The notes: generated from the letters alone by a model not told the origin. A DNA stretch of 64,000 bases from Streptomyces sp. ASQP_92 (GCF_025399895.1 NZ_JAODUA010000013.1:124001-188000); one strand, 5' to 3'. Counted from the stretch's first letter, positions 16,558 to 25,132 are shown. Translations and numbers: made by a program.

Positions 16558-17772
16558 TCACGGGGATCTTTCTTTCCGCCTTCCGGAGAGCAGGAAGGCG
16601 ACCGAGCGTTCGCGCTCCGTCCAGGCGCTCGTGTCGAGGTCGACCGATTGCAGCAGGGCGCACTCGACGTCGTATCCGCCGGCGCTCAGCGCCGCTCCCA
16701 CGGCCTCCGCCCCGTCCCGGGTGGCCGCGTGCGTCACGATGCGCTCCGGTCTGCGGTCGGCGCACGCCGCCACGACGGCGGCGCCGCCCCCTCCGACGCG
16801 TACGACGTCGGGTTCGGGCAGCGACTCCAGTGCGTGCGGGGCCCTGCCGTGGACGGCCTGGACCTGGACGCCGAAGCGGCGGGCGGTGGACTCGGTGCGT
16901 GAGCAGGCCTCCGCGTCGGCGTCGACGGCGATGACGGCGGCGCCGAACCGGGCCGCCTCGGCGGACAGCGCGCCGCTGCCGCAGCCGATGTCCCAGACGA
17001 GGTCGCCGACGCGCGGCCCGAGCCGGGCGAGTTGGGCGGCGCGCAGTTCGGTGGACTCGCCCGGGCCGAGCCCGGCGCCGTACTCGCGGGCGGGCAGCGC
17101 CCAGCCGCGGGGCGCGGAGGGGTAGCCGGGGGCGGGTCCGGCGAGCCAGCCGTCGCCCTCGGTGGCGGGGCCGCCGCCGAGGACGATGACCACGTTGGGG
17201 TCGCGCCAGGCGTGGTCGGCGGCGTTCTCGGAGGTGAGGACGGTGACCTGTTCGCGGTCGCTGCCGAGTTCCTCGCAGATGACGAACGTGCGGTGGACGC
17301 CTTCGAGGAGCAGCGCGAGTTCGGCGGGCCCGGCGCCGGGCGAGGTGAGGACGGCGACCTTGCGGTGGGCGCGGCAGACGTTGACGGCGCGGCGCAGGGT
17401 GCGGGGGTGGGCGACGACGATCCGGGCGTCGTCCCAGGGCATCCCGGCGCGGGCGAAGGCTCCGGCGACGGACGGGACGGCGGGCACGACCTCGACCTCG
17501 AGGCCGTGCTCGGGGTCCCTGAGGGTACGGACGACGCCGAAGAATCCGGGGTCGCCGTCGGCGAGGACGACCGCGCTGCCGCGGTGGCCGGCGATCCGGC
17601 GGGCGGCCAGGCCCACGCTGCCCAGGCGGATGCGCTCGGCGCCGGGCGGTACTTCGGGGAGTGCGAGGTGGTGGGCGGCGCCGGCCACCAGGGTGGCCGC
17701 GGAGAGGGCGGAGGTGGCCGCGGGGGTGAGGGGCGAGCCGTCCCAGCCGATCACCGTGACGCGGTCGGCCAT
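16558..17772 (-). CDS. cobL: Precorrin-6Y C5,15-methyltransferase, CbiE-CbiT fusion
   Basis: 404 residues. The N-terminal ~210 residues are a tetrapyrrole methylase (VTVIGWDGSPLTP, ADGDPGFFGVVRTL, VPAVPSVAGAFAR), the CbiE-like C5/C15 methyltransferase. The C-terminal ~180 residues are a class I SAM methyltransferase (DLVWDIGCGSGALSAEAARFG), the CbiT-like half that also decarboxylates. Together they convert precorrin-6Y to precorrin-8 in the corrin pathway. It begins the minus-strand cobalamin block leading to cobT and cobA. Confidence 0.93.
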   Translation of the reverse strand: MADRVTVIGWDGSPLTPAATSALSAATLVAGAAHHLALPEVPPGAERIRLGSVGLAARRIAGHRGSAVVLADGDPGFFGVVRTLRDPEHGLEVEVVPAVPSVAGAFARAGMPWDDARIVVAHPRTLRRAVNVCRAHRKVAVLTSPGAGPAELALLLEGVHRTFVICEELGSDREQVTVLTSENAADHAWRDPNVVIVLGGGPATEGDGWLAGPAPGYPSAPRGWALPAREYGAGLGPGESTELRAAQLARLGPRVGDLVWDIGCGSGALSAEAARFGAAVIAVDADAEACSRTESTARRFGVQVQAVHGRAPHALESLPEPDVVRVGGGGAAVVAACADRRPERIVTHAATRDGAEAVGAALSAGGYDVECALLQSVDLDTSAWTERERSVAFLLSGRRKERSP

Positions 17773-17896
17773 CTTCGTCAGACTCCAGGTGTGGTCGCGG
17801 GTCGGGGCGGCAGCGGTGCCGGCGTACGGAACGAGGGTAGTCGCGGACGATCCGCGCGGCTGTCGGCGGTGGGCCGGTTCCCGTCGGTGCGGGGGA

Positions 17897-18541
17897 TCAG
17901 TTCCAGTCGGTGTAGGAGGCGTATCCGGCGTCCGCGAGCTGGTCGGCGATCCCGTCCAGGTCCTCGGGGAGCAGGCTCCACACGATGAGGTCGGTGCGGA
18001 TGTCCGTCCAGCCGCCGTCCTCGGTCTGCGTACGCGCTATCCACGCGTTGCGCAGCACCCCCTCGCTGATGCAGCCGATCTTCTGCGCGACCTGCTGGGA
18101 GGCGGTGTTGTCGGCGGCGGTGCGCAGTTCGAGGCGCTCGAACCGCTGGTCCCTGAACAGCCATTGGGCGGTGGCGAGCACGGCCTCGGTGGCATAGCCC
18201 TCGCCGCGCGCCCAGGGCGCCACGACATAGCCGACCTCGGTGGCCAGGGTGCGCCAGTTGGTGTTCTGGAGGTGAACGATGCCGACGAGGCGCTGGGTGA
18301 GGAACTCGGTGACCGCCAGAACGATTCCTCGGCCCTCGGTGCGCTCGCGCGGGGCGATGTGGCGGACCCAGTCGTCGGCGTCGCGGGCCGTGTAGGGGTG
18401 GGGCACGGCGGTCCAGGCGACGACCTGCTCGTCGTTCATCATCTCGATGAGCGCGGGGCTGTCGGCATCCTCGAAGGGGCGCAGCACCAGGCGGTCCGTG
18501 CTGATGGAGATGTCCGGGAAGACCGGAAAGGGGGTAGTCAT
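17897..18541 (-). CDS. GNAT acetyltransferase, RimJ/RimL type
   Basis: 214 residues from the ATG at 18541 (GGAG at 7 nt). The pattern STDRLVLRPFEDADSPALIEMM at the N-terminus, VGYVVAPWARGEGYATEAVLA for acetyl-CoA binding, and ELRTAADNTASQQVAQKIGC near the end are those of the ribosomal-protein-alanine acetyltransferase-like group. The substrate may be a protein N-terminus or a small amine. It stands alone between cobL and the metQ terminator. Confidence 0.85.
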   Translation of the reverse strand: MTTPFPVFPDISISTDRLVLRPFEDADSPALIEMMNDEQVVAWTAVPHPYTARDADDWVRHIAPRERTEGRGIVLAVTEFLTQRLVGIVHLQNTNWRTLATEVGYVVAPWARGEGYATEAVLATAQWLFRDQRFERLELRTAADNTASQQVAQKIGCISEGVLRNAWIARTQTEDGGWTDIRTDLIVWSLLPEDLDGIADQLADAGYASYTDWN

Positions 18542-18677
18542 GTGCCGCTCCATGCCGTGGACCGCCGTGGGGACCGCGGGGCCCCTGGGGCCTCCGTGGC
18601 CCGTCAACCGATAAGGACCGTAAAGGCACAGCATGCAGCATCGGGCCGTCGGCGCGCATGGCCGGGTGGCCGTGGCG

Positions 18678-18719
18678 ACGAAGGTCCCGGACACCTGACG
18701 AGGCGTCCGGGACCTTCGT
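18678..18719 (-). terminator. Terminator of the metNIQ operon
   Basis: 15-bp perfect stem (18678-18692 with 18705-18719) and a 12-nt loop, 19 nt beyond the metQ stop. Confidence 0.85.
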
Positions 18720-18737
18720 ACGGCCTTACGGGGAGCG

Positions 18738-19589
18738 CTACTTGGCGGCGCCGAACGCGGGGACGACGGAGCCCGCGTACTTGTCGGTGATGAACTTCTT
18801 GACCTCGTCGGAGTTCAGGAGCTTGACGAGCTTCTGGACGCGCGGGTCGTTCTCGTTGCCCTGCTTGACGGCGAGGAAGTTGGCGTAGGGGTTGCCCTCC
18901 GCCTTCTCCAGGGCGAGGGCGTCCTTGGCCGGCTTGAGGTCGGCCTCGATGGCGTAGTTGCCGTTGATGACGGCGGCGTCCACGTCGCTCAGGGCGCGGG
19001 GCAGCGTGGCGGCCTCCAGCTCCTTGAACTTCAGGCCCTTGCTGTCCTTGATGTCGGAGAGCTTGGCGCCGGAGCCGGCCCCGTCCTTCAGGGTGATCAG
19101 GCCGTTGGTGGCGAGGAGTTGGAGCGCGCGGCCCTCGTTGGTGGTGTCGTTGGGGACGGCGACCGTCTGGCCGGAGGTGATGTCCTTGAGGGCCTTGACC
19201 TTGTGCGAGTAGAGGCCGAGGGGCTCCAGCTCCACATTGACGACGGGCACGATGTGGGTGCCGTTCTTCTTGTTGAAGTCGTCCAGGTAGGGCTTGTGCT
19301 GGAAGAAGTTGGCGTCGACCTGACCCTGCTCGGTGGCGGTGTTCGGCAGGACGTAGTCCGTGAACTCCTTCACCTCCAGCTTGAGTCCGGCCTTGGCCGC
19401 CAGGTTGTCCTTGACGTACTTCAGGATGTCGGCGTGCGGGGTCGGGGACGCCGCGACGACCAGCGCCTTGGACTCGTCGGCCTTGCCGCCGGCCGTCTTC
19501 GGGTCGGAGGAGGAGCCGCAGGCGGTGAGGCCGGCGGCGAGCGCGGCGGTGACGACGGCGACAGCGGTGATCTTGGTGTTCTTACGCAC
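18738..19589 (-). CDS. metQ: MetQ/NlpA-type substrate-binding lipoprotein
   Basis: 283 residues, GTG start. A lipoprotein signal peptide ends in the lipobox LTAC (GLTACGSSS), so the mature protein would be lipid-anchored outside the membrane. The fold is NlpA/MetQ: LVVAASPTPHADILKYVKD, EFTDYVLPNTATEQGQVDANFFQHKPYL, then IVPVVNVELEPLGLYS. It delivers methionine, or a related sulfur compound, to MetNI. Third gene of the operon, 69 nt after metI. Confidence 0.93.
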   Translation of the reverse strand: MRKNTKITAVAVVTAALAAGLTACGSSSDPKTAGGKADESKALVVAASPTPHADILKYVKDNLAAKAGLKLEVKEFTDYVLPNTATEQGQVDANFFQHKPYLDDFNKKNGTHIVPVVNVELEPLGLYSHKVKALKDITSGQTVAVPNDTTNEGRALQLLATNGLITLKDGAGSGAKLSDIKDSKGLKFKELEAATLPRALSDVDAAVINGNYAIEADLKPAKDALALEKAEGNPYANFLAVKQGNENDPRVQKLVKLLNSDEVKKFITDKYAGSVVPAFGAAK

Positions 19590-19658
19590 GAAAAGTGCCT
19601 CTTTCCGGTGGTGCGGTGTGACGCCCGGACAAGGAGTGCGGGCCGTTGGGGAGAAGGG

Positions 19659-20327
19659 TCAGGAGGTCCGGCCGCGGCGGGCGAGCAGGCGTACGACGCC
19701 GTCGCCGAGCAGCTGGATCACGGTGACGATGGCGATCAGGACGGCCACCGTGACGAGCATGAAGGTGGTCTCGAAGCGCTGGTAGCCGTAGGTGATGGCG
19801 ACCGAGCCGAGACCGCCGCCGCCCACCGCGCCGGCCAGCGCGGAGTAGCTGACGAGGGTGATCACGGTGGTGGTGATCGCGGAGACGAGCGAGGGCAGCG
19901 ACTGCGGCAGCAGCACCTTCCACACGATGGTGGGAATGCCGCCGCCCATGGACTGGACGGCTTCGACGAGCCCGTGGTCGACCTCGCGCACGGCGGTCTC
20001 CACGAGGCGCGCGAAGAAGGGGACGGCGCCGATGGACAGCGGCACGATCATGGCGCTGGGGCCGATGAAGGTGCCGACGAGCCAGGTGGTGAAGGGGATC
20101 AGGGCGATCAGCAGGATGATGAAGGGCAGCGAGCGGCCGATGTTCACGATCACGCCGATGACCTTGTTCACCGGGCGGTTCTGGAGCAGGCCGCCCTTGT
20201 CGGTGAGCACGAGCAGCACACCGAGCGGCAGCCCGAGCCCGATGGTGACCAGGGTCGCCCAGAGCACCATGTAGAGGCTGTCGTACGTTCCCTGCGACAG
20301 CAGCGGCTGCATGTCCGACCAGCTCAC
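19659..20327 (-). CDS. metI: MetI-type ABC transporter permease
   Basis: 222 residues with five hydrophobic segments. The start VSWSDMQPLLSQGTYDSLYMV and the cytoplasmic EAA-like loop EAVQSMGGGIPTIVWKVLLPQSLPSLV are those of the methionine importer permease. The GTG start overlaps the metN stop (GTGA), so the two are translationally coupled. Confidence 0.94.
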   Translation of the reverse strand: MSWSDMQPLLSQGTYDSLYMVLWATLVTIGLGLPLGVLLVLTDKGGLLQNRPVNKVIGVIVNIGRSLPFIILLIALIPFTTWLVGTFIGPSAMIVPLSIGAVPFFARLVETAVREVDHGLVEAVQSMGGGIPTIVWKVLLPQSLPSLVSAITTTVITLVSYSALAGAVGGGGLGSVAITYGYQRFETTFMLVTVAVLIAIVTVIQLLGDGVVRLLARRGRTS

Positions 20328-21379
20328 TTGGCACCTTCCTCGACCAGGTCGAGCGCCTGGCTGTCGTTCGGGACGCTGTCGTCCACGACGTCCACCTGGA
20401 GGCCCTGCTCGCGCAGGAAGCCGACGGGGACGACGTTCTCCTCGTAGCGGCCGGGCAGTTCGATCCGCATCCGGCCGATCTGCTTGCCGGCGACGGTGTC
20501 CATGGCCGCGCCGAGGATCGAGATGTCGATGTTGTACGTCCGCGACAGCTGGGAGATGACCGGCTGGGTGGCGGCCTCGCCGTGGAAGGTGACGTCGATG
20601 ACGGTGCGCTCGGGGCCGGAGGCCTCTCCGGTCACGGGGAAGAGTTCGGAGGCGAGTTCGGAGCCGGGGGTGGCGAGCAGCTCGCCGACCGTGCCGGACT
20701 CGATGACGCGGCCCTTGCGCATGAGGGCGGCCGAGTCGCAGATCGTCTTCACGACGTCCATCTCGTGGGTGATGAGCAGGACGGTGAGGCCGAGCTGCTG
20801 GTTGAGGTCGCGAAGGAGCTGGAGGATCGAGCGGGTGGTCTCCGGGTCGAGGGCGCTGGTCGCCTCGTCGGAGAGCAGCACCTTGGGGTCGCCGGCCAGG
20901 GCGCGGGCGATGCCGACGCGCTGCTTCTGGCCGCCGGAGAGCTGGGCGGGGTAGGCCCTGGCCTTGTCGGCGAGGCCCACCAGGTCGAGCAGTTCCAGCG
21001 CCTTGCGGGAGCGCTCCTTGCCGGAGATCCCGAGGATCTCCAGGGGCAGCTCGACGTTGTCCTGCACGGTGCGCGAGGACAGCAGGTTGAAGTGCTGGAA
21101 GACCATGCCGATGCGGGAGCGGGCCCGGCGCAGGTCCTTGCCGGCCCGGCGGCCGCGCCCGGCGAGCGCGGTCAGGTCGACGCCGTCGACGGTCACCGTG
21201 CCGGAGGTGGGGCGCTCCAGGAGGTTGACGCAGCGGATGAGGGAGGACTTTCCGGCGCCGCTCTGGCCGATGACGCCGTACACCTCGCCCTCGCGCACAT
21301 GCAGGTCGACGCCGTCGAGCGCGGTGATATCTCGTCCGCGCGACTGGTAGACCTTGGTCAGGCCCGTTGTGGTGATCAC
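20324..21379 (-). CDS. metN: MetN ABC transporter ATPase
   Basis: Walker A GQSGAGKSS, signature LSGGQKQRVGIARAL and Walker B LLSDEATSALDPET are intact (note LLSDEA, Ser in place of the usual Cys). After the ATPase domain, residues ~265-350 form the ACT-like regulatory domain (VIDVTFHGEAATQPVISQLSR) that in MetN binds methionine and inhibits transport. I use the GTG at 21379 (VITTTGLTKVYQS); the frame is open to 21433. The leader peptide at 21577-21663 precedes it on the same strand. Confidence 0.93.
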   Translation of the reverse strand: MITTTGLTKVYQSRGRDITALDGVDLHVREGEVYGVIGQSGAGKSSLIRCVNLLERPTSGTVTVDGVDLTALAGRGRRAGKDLRRARSRIGMVFQHFNLLSSRTVQDNVELPLEILGISGKERSRKALELLDLVGLADKARAYPAQLSGGQKQRVGIARALAGDPKVLLSDEATSALDPETTRSILQLLRDLNQQLGLTVLLITHEMDVVKTICDSAALMRKGRVIESGTVGELLATPGSELASELFPVTGEASGPERTVIDVTFHGEAATQPVISQLSRTYNIDISILGAAMDTVAGKQIGRMRIELPGRYEENVVPVGFLREQGLQVDVVDDSVPNDSQALDLVEEGAK

Positions 21380-21576
21380 AGGATTTCCGTCACTGTCGAG
21401 TGCGCGGCGCGGGGTGGGCCGGGCACGGGGCAAACGTGTTCGGGGCGCGGCTCGGCCTCATCGGTGGATACCGGGGGCACGGTGGCGCGGGGCAGGCCGG
21501 ATCCGTAGCTCGTGGTACGGAGACGGGCGCGGCCGACGTGGTCTCGCTTCGGGGCGCGAGGCTCAGGCGGGGGCCC

Positions 21577-21663
21577 TCAGAAGGCGCACATTCGACACAG
21601 ACAACGAGCACCGGGCGTCGTGATCGCCTCGGTCGCAAGGGTGCGGCTGCTCGTCGTGGTCAT
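21577..21663 (-). CDS. Cys-rich leader peptide upstream of metNIQ
   Basis: A 28-codon frame missing from standard length cut-offs: ATG at 21663, beginning MTTTSSRTLATEAITTP and ending RCLCRMCAF before TGA. Three cysteines fall in the last eight residues, preceded by Arg and Pro. This resembles short actinobacterial leader peptides before sulfur-uptake genes, where ribosome stalling at Cys codons reports Cys-tRNA supply. No ribosome binding site is visible; TTTACT 6 nt before the ATG suggests a leaderless message. About 197 nt separate it from metN. Confidence 0.65.
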   Translation of the reverse strand: MTTTSSRTLATEAITTPGARCLCRMCAF

Positions 21664-21697
21664 GTCGCAAGTAAAGCAGAACCGGTCGGGAACGAAT

Positions 21698-21726
21698 CAG
21701 GGATGTCCGAATACCGGACATCCCTG
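21698..21726 (-). terminator. Hairpin between HAD remnant and met leader
   Basis: 12-bp stem CAGGGATGTCCG/CGGACATCCCTG, loop aatac. It follows the stop of the HAD remnant and lies about 35 nt upstream of the leader-peptide ATG, so it insulates metNIQ. Confidence 0.65.
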
Positions 21727-21745
21727 GACTGCCATGTGGACGCTC

Positions 21746-22006
21746 TCACTCCGCCGCGGTGATCTCCACTCCCCCGTCCGTGACCAGCGCGGAGACGGCC
21801 GACAGGTGCTTCCCGACCACATCGGCGAGGAGCTCCTCGGCCCGGTGCGTTGTGGCCAAGGCCACGGTGGTCACGCCCGCGGCCCGGGCGGCCGCGAGCC
21901 CCGCCGGGGCGTCCTCGAAGACCACCCAGCGGGCCGGGTCCACGTCGAGGCGGGCGGCCGCGAGCAGGAAGGGCTCGGGTCGGGCTTTGCCCCGGGTGAG
22001 CCTACG
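21746..22006 (-). pseudogene. Remnant of a HAD-superfamily phosphatase (C-terminal third)
   Basis: The minus-strand frame from about 22006 to 21746 reads TRGKARPEPFLLAAARLDVD, WVVFEDAPAGLAAARAAG and TTVALATTHRAEELLADVV, the last ~85 residues of a beta-phosphoglucomutase-like HAD hydrolase with motif III Lys and motif IV ED. The N-terminal part with the nucleophile DxDG is absent; upstream, the frame runs into unrelated sequence opposite the membrane protein gene at 22062. No start codon gives a plausible protein. It looks like a 5' deletion, not a sequencing frameshift, because no missing domain is seen in other frames. Confidence 0.75.
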
Positions 22007-22061
22007 GGCGGGGGTGGGGGTGAGCGCATCGGGCCTTTCGGCCCGTAATACCCTCGACCCC

Positions 22062-22421
22062 ATGCTCGATGCCCTGACGATCGCGGTCGCCGCCGCCGCG
22101 CTCGCCCTCGCCGCCTGGTGCGGATTGGCCGCATACCGGGACCAGGCCACCAAGGACTGGCACTTCATCGGCATGGCCGTGGTCACCGTCCTCGCGCTGG
22201 CCCAGCTCGTGGTCGGGCTCGTTCAGCTCGGCCGCGGCGAGCGGCCCGAACAGGGCGTCGCGATCTTCGTCGCGTATCTGGCCGGAGCCTTCGCGGCCGT
22301 CCCGGCGGCGGGCTTCCTCTCGCTCTCCGAGCGGACCAAGTGGGGCTCGGTGACGGTGTCCGCGGGCGCCGTGGTGCTCGCCGTGCTCGAAGTGCGTCTC
22401 TACGACATCTGGGGAGGCTGA
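22062..22421 (+). CDS. Four-helix membrane protein, unknown function
   Basis: 119 residues from the ATG at 22062; TAATAC (22046-22051) upstream fits a -10 for a very short leader. Hydrophobic segments: LTIAVAAAALALAAWCGLAA, AVVTVLALAQLVVGLVQ, AYLAGAFAAVPAAGFLSL, and VTVSAGAVVLAVLEVRL. Likely one unit with the next gene, whose GTG begins 3 nt after this stop. Codon bias fits a real gene. No family is recognised. Confidence 0.75.
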   Translation: MLDALTIAVAAAALALAAWCGLAAYRDQATKDWHFIGMAVVTVLALAQLVVGLVQLGRGERPEQGVAIFVAYLAGAFAAVPAAGFLSLSERTKWGSVTVSAGAVVLAVLEVRLYDIWGG

Positions 22422-22423
22422 CC

Positions 22424-22840
22424 GTGACCGAGTCCGCCACTGACACCACGCCCGCCGAGAAGCTCGGCTCCGGGCCCGGCCGGGTACTCGTCTGGTTCTA
22501 CGGGGTGTTCACCGTGGCCGCGGCGTCCCGCTCGATCGTCCAGATGATCATGGACTTCGGCAAGGCCCCGCTGGCGTACGTACTGTCCGCGATCGCGGCC
22601 TGCGTCTACGGCTTCATCACGTACTCACTGGTGCGCGGCGGCGAGAAGGCCCGCCGGGCGGCGCTGGTGTGCTGCGCGGCGGAGCTCCTCTTCGTCCTGA
22701 TCGTCGGCACCTGGACCCTGGCGGACGCCTCCGCCTTCCCCGACGCCACGGTCTGGTCGGACTACGGCATGGGCTATCTCTTCATCCCGGTGATCCTGCC
22801 GGTCCTCGGCATGCTCTGGCTCAGGCGCGCCAAGCCCTGA
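22424..22840 (+). CDS. Integral membrane protein, unknown function
   Basis: 138 residues, GTG start with GGGGAGG inside the end of the previous gene. Four membrane helices (VLVWFYGVFTVAAASRSI, YVLSAIAACVYGFITYSL, AALVCCAAELLFVLIVGTW, MGYLFIPVILPVLGML). It resembles the many small Streptomyces membrane proteins annotated only as integral membrane. Translationally coupled to the upstream gene, so the two probably act together. Confidence 0.78.
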   Translation: MTESATDTTPAEKLGSGPGRVLVWFYGVFTVAAASRSIVQMIMDFGKAPLAYVLSAIAACVYGFITYSLVRGGEKARRAALVCCAAELLFVLIVGTWTLADASAFPDATVWSDYGMGYLFIPVILPVLGMLWLRRAKP

Positions 22841-22843
22841 CGA

Positions 22844-23347
22844 TCAGGCGCTGGCCGCGAACTCCGAGGCCGCCGCGTCCTTTTCGAGGGTGATCAGGGA
22901 GAGCCGCGCGCTCACGGCCTCGGTGGCCACGGTCGCGTACCCGTGTCTGCGGTAAAGGCGCAGGTTCGACTCGCTGCGGTGGCCGGTGAACAGCTGGAAC
23001 CGCTTGGCGTCGAGTTCGGCCGCGCAGTGCGCCTCGATGGCGTCCAGGAGCCGGCCCCCCAAGCCGTGTCCCTGCATCCGGGGGTGCACGATCAGCTTGT
23101 CGATGCGGCCGGTGCCGGACGCGTCCACCCGCCCCCGCACCGAGGCCACGACCTCGTCGCCGAGCCGGGCCACCAGGGCGTATCCGGTGGAGAGTTCGGC
23201 CCTCAGCTCGTCGAGGGTCTGGGTCAGGGGCTGGATCGAGTAGTCGCCGTAGAGCTCGGCCTCGCGCTGATAGCACAGGAACTGCAGCTTCAGTATCTGC
23301 TCGGCATCCTGTGCGCCGGCCGCAGAGATGGTCACGCTCATGCCCAT
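22844..23347 (-). CDS. GNAT family acetyltransferase
   Basis: About 167 residues from the ATG at 23347; GAGAGG lies 9 nt upstream. A TTG at 23368 is the longer alternative. Acetyl-CoA loop IVHPRMQGHGLGGRLLDAIE, then FQLFTGHRSESNLRLYRRHGY. Converges on the membrane protein gene with 3 nt between the stops. Confidence 0.85.
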   Translation of the reverse strand: MGMSVTISAAGAQDAEQILKLQFLCYQREAELYGDYSIQPLTQTLDELRAELSTGYALVARLGDEVVASVRGRVDASGTGRIDKLIVHPRMQGHGLGGRLLDAIEAHCAAELDAKRFQLFTGHRSESNLRLYRRHGYATVATEAVSARLSLITLEKDAAASEFAASA

Positions 23348-23383
23348 GTGTGCATGCCTCTCGCTCAACTGGTCCCCGATTGT

Positions 23384-23887
23384 CTACCGCTCCTTTCCCC
23401 CATGTTCAGGAGCGGCAACCTCCGCCGCCAGCATTCTGCGCAGGCATCCCAGGCAACGGGAACGCATCGGCCCCAGACTGCCCTGTGAGATATCCAACTC
23501 CCCTGCGATTTCCCGGTAGGTGGGGTCCTGCGGCGAGAGCAGCGCGGTCAGCAGCCGGGGGCAGTTGCCCGGGGTGCGGCCCACCGCGGCGCGCAGCGTG
23601 CGGCGCCGCTCGGCGGTGAGGGCGGCGAGTTCGGGCCCCGGTGCCGGGTCGGCGGCGGGCGCGCTGGCGTACGGACTCTCCCGGCGGCGCAGGCGGCGGG
23701 CCCGGCGCGCCTCGGCCCGCACGGCGGTGCGCACCCAGCGCGCCGGGACCGGGGCGCCCGACTGCTGTTGTTCCAACAGCCTGAGCCAGACGGCCTGTTC
23801 GAGGTCGGCGGCGTCGACCCCGGTGCCGGCCGCCTCCGCGGCGGCCTCGGCGGCGAGAAGCGGGCTGAGCTCTGTGACGAGATCCAT
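23384..23887 (-). CDS. Short sigma-70-like factor
   Basis: About 167 residues if the ATG at 23887 (MDLVTELSPLLAAEA) is used; a GTG at 23935 adds 16. A reduced region 2 is suggested by VDAADLEQAVWLRLLEQQ and WVRTAVRAEARRARRLRRRE. Region 4 is better: CPRLLTALLSPQDPTYREIA, then LDISQGSLGPMRSRCLGCLRR, a helix-turn-helix. The linker is Pro/Ala-rich. No anti-sigma gene is adjacent. It is an atypical small ECF-like sigma factor; promoter specificity is unknown. Confidence 0.7.
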   Translation of the reverse strand: MDLVTELSPLLAAEAAAEAAGTGVDAADLEQAVWLRLLEQQQSGAPVPARWVRTAVRAEARRARRLRRRESPYASAPAADPAPGPELAALTAERRRTLRAAVGRTPGNCPRLLTALLSPQDPTYREIAGELDISQGSLGPMRSRCLGCLRRMLAAEVAAPEHGGKER

Positions 23888-23971
23888 GCCCGGCGGGACG
23901 CGCCCGCCGCGGCGACCGGTTTCCGCGACGGGCACTTCTCACTCGTACGGGGACGAAGGGCGCTCCGGCTC

Positions 23972-25132
23972 TCAGCGCCCGCGGAAGTCGGCCGCGGCGA
24001 GCAGCGCGGTGTCCGCGTTGTCGGAGAACACCGCGTCGATACCGGTGGCGAAGTACGTCCTGAAGGCGCCGAACGCGTCGCCGTAGGCGTTGGGGTCGGT
24101 GCCGCGGCGGAAGTCGGCGGGCAGGAAGGTGTTCTCGTTGCGCATCGTGTAGGGGTGCAGGATCAGCCCCCGCGCGTGCGCGTCACGGACGAGGGAGGTC
24201 GGCCGGGTCAGCCGGCCCGCCGCGTCCTTGGGGATGATCAGGTCGAGGGTGGGGCCGATGCCCTGGGCGTACGAGGCGATCCACTTCAGGCCGTCGGGCC
24301 TGACCAGGTCGTCGACGGTACGGGGGTCGCCGCTGACGACGAAGTCCCAGGGCCTGGTGCCCGCGTTGGACAGCAGCACCACCGAGGGCGTGTCGACCAG
24401 CTTCGCCAGGCGCTGGATGCTGCTGGGCTCGAAGGACTGGAGGAACTGCGGGGAGTCGGCGCGGTGGCGTCCGTAGCGGCGCAGCATCGAGGCGAGCCGG
24501 TCCTCCAGGGGCAGCCCTATGCCGCGGAAGTAGGTGGGGTGCTTGGTCTCGGTGTGCAGCCAGATCCGGCGTCCCAGGCGCCGGCCCTGCTCCTGCGCCC
24601 AGCGCAGCACCTCCTCGAAGGTGGGAATGTCCCAGCGGCCGTCGTACAGCGTGTTGCGCTGACGGTTGGCCGGGATGCGCTCCTTCGCGCGCAGCGTCTT
24701 GAGCTCGGCGAGCGTGAAGTCCTCGGTGAACCAGCCCGTGACGGAGACCCCGTCGATGCTCTTGGTGGTCTTGCGGGAGGCGAATTCGAGGTGGTCGGCG
24801 ACGTCGGTGGTGGCCGAGATGTCGTTCTCGTGGCGGCACACCAGATGCCCGTCCTTGGTGGGCACCAGATCCTGCTCGATGACATGGGCGCCCAGATCGA
24901 GGGCGTGCTGGTAGGAGCCGAAGGTGTGCTCCGGGCGGTAACCGGCGGTCCCCCGGTGCCCGATGACATACGGGACGGGCAGGTCGCGGTAGGAGCCGGG
25001 GCCCCGGCCGTGGCGGTCGGCGGCCGAGGCCGGTGCGCCCGCGAGCCCGGTGGCCGCGGTCGCGAGCACGACGGCACCGGCCGCCCCCAGCACGCCGCGC
25101 CGCCCGGGACTCATCCGCTCACCCTCAGTCAT
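23972..25132 (-). CDS. glpQ: Secreted glycerophosphodiester phosphodiesterase
   Basis: About 386 residues from the ATG at 25132 (GAGGAG 5 nt upstream). The signal peptide begins MSPGRRGVLGAAGAVVLAT and ends near ASAADRH; the RR suggests possible Tat export. GDPD catalytic features: VIGHRGTAGYRPEHT with the first His, EQDLVPTKDGHLVCRHE with acidic metal ligands and the second His. It hydrolyses glycerophosphodiesters, such as phospholipid head groups or teichoic acid units, to glycerol-3-phosphate. A PHO-type repeat at 25285-25324 upstream fits control by PhoP, which I recall for glpQ1 of S. coelicolor. Confidence 0.92.
   Translation of the reverse strand: MTEGERMSPGRRGVLGAAGAVVLATAATGLAGAPASAADRHGRGPGSYRDLPVPYVIGHRGTAGYRPEHTFGSYQHALDLGAHVIEQDLVPTKDGHLVCRHENDISATTDVADHLEFASRKTTKSIDGVSVTGWFTEDFTLAELKTLRAKERIPANRQRNTLYDGRWDIPTFEEVLRWAQEQGRRLGRRIWLHTETKHPTYFRGIGLPLEDRLASMLRRYGRHRADSPQFLQSFEPSSIQRLAKLVDTPSVVLLSNAGTRPWDFVVSGDPRTVDDLVRPDGLKWIASYAQGIGPTLDLIIPKDAAGRLTRPTSLVRDAHARGLILHPYTMRNENTFLPADFRRGTDPNAYGDAFGAFRTYFATGIDAVFSDNADTALLAAADFRGR

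Noticed and set aside
21380-21745. SAM riboswitch (SAM-I or SAM-IV) upstream of metN
   Set aside because: No matching conserved core; the leader-peptide explanation fits better.
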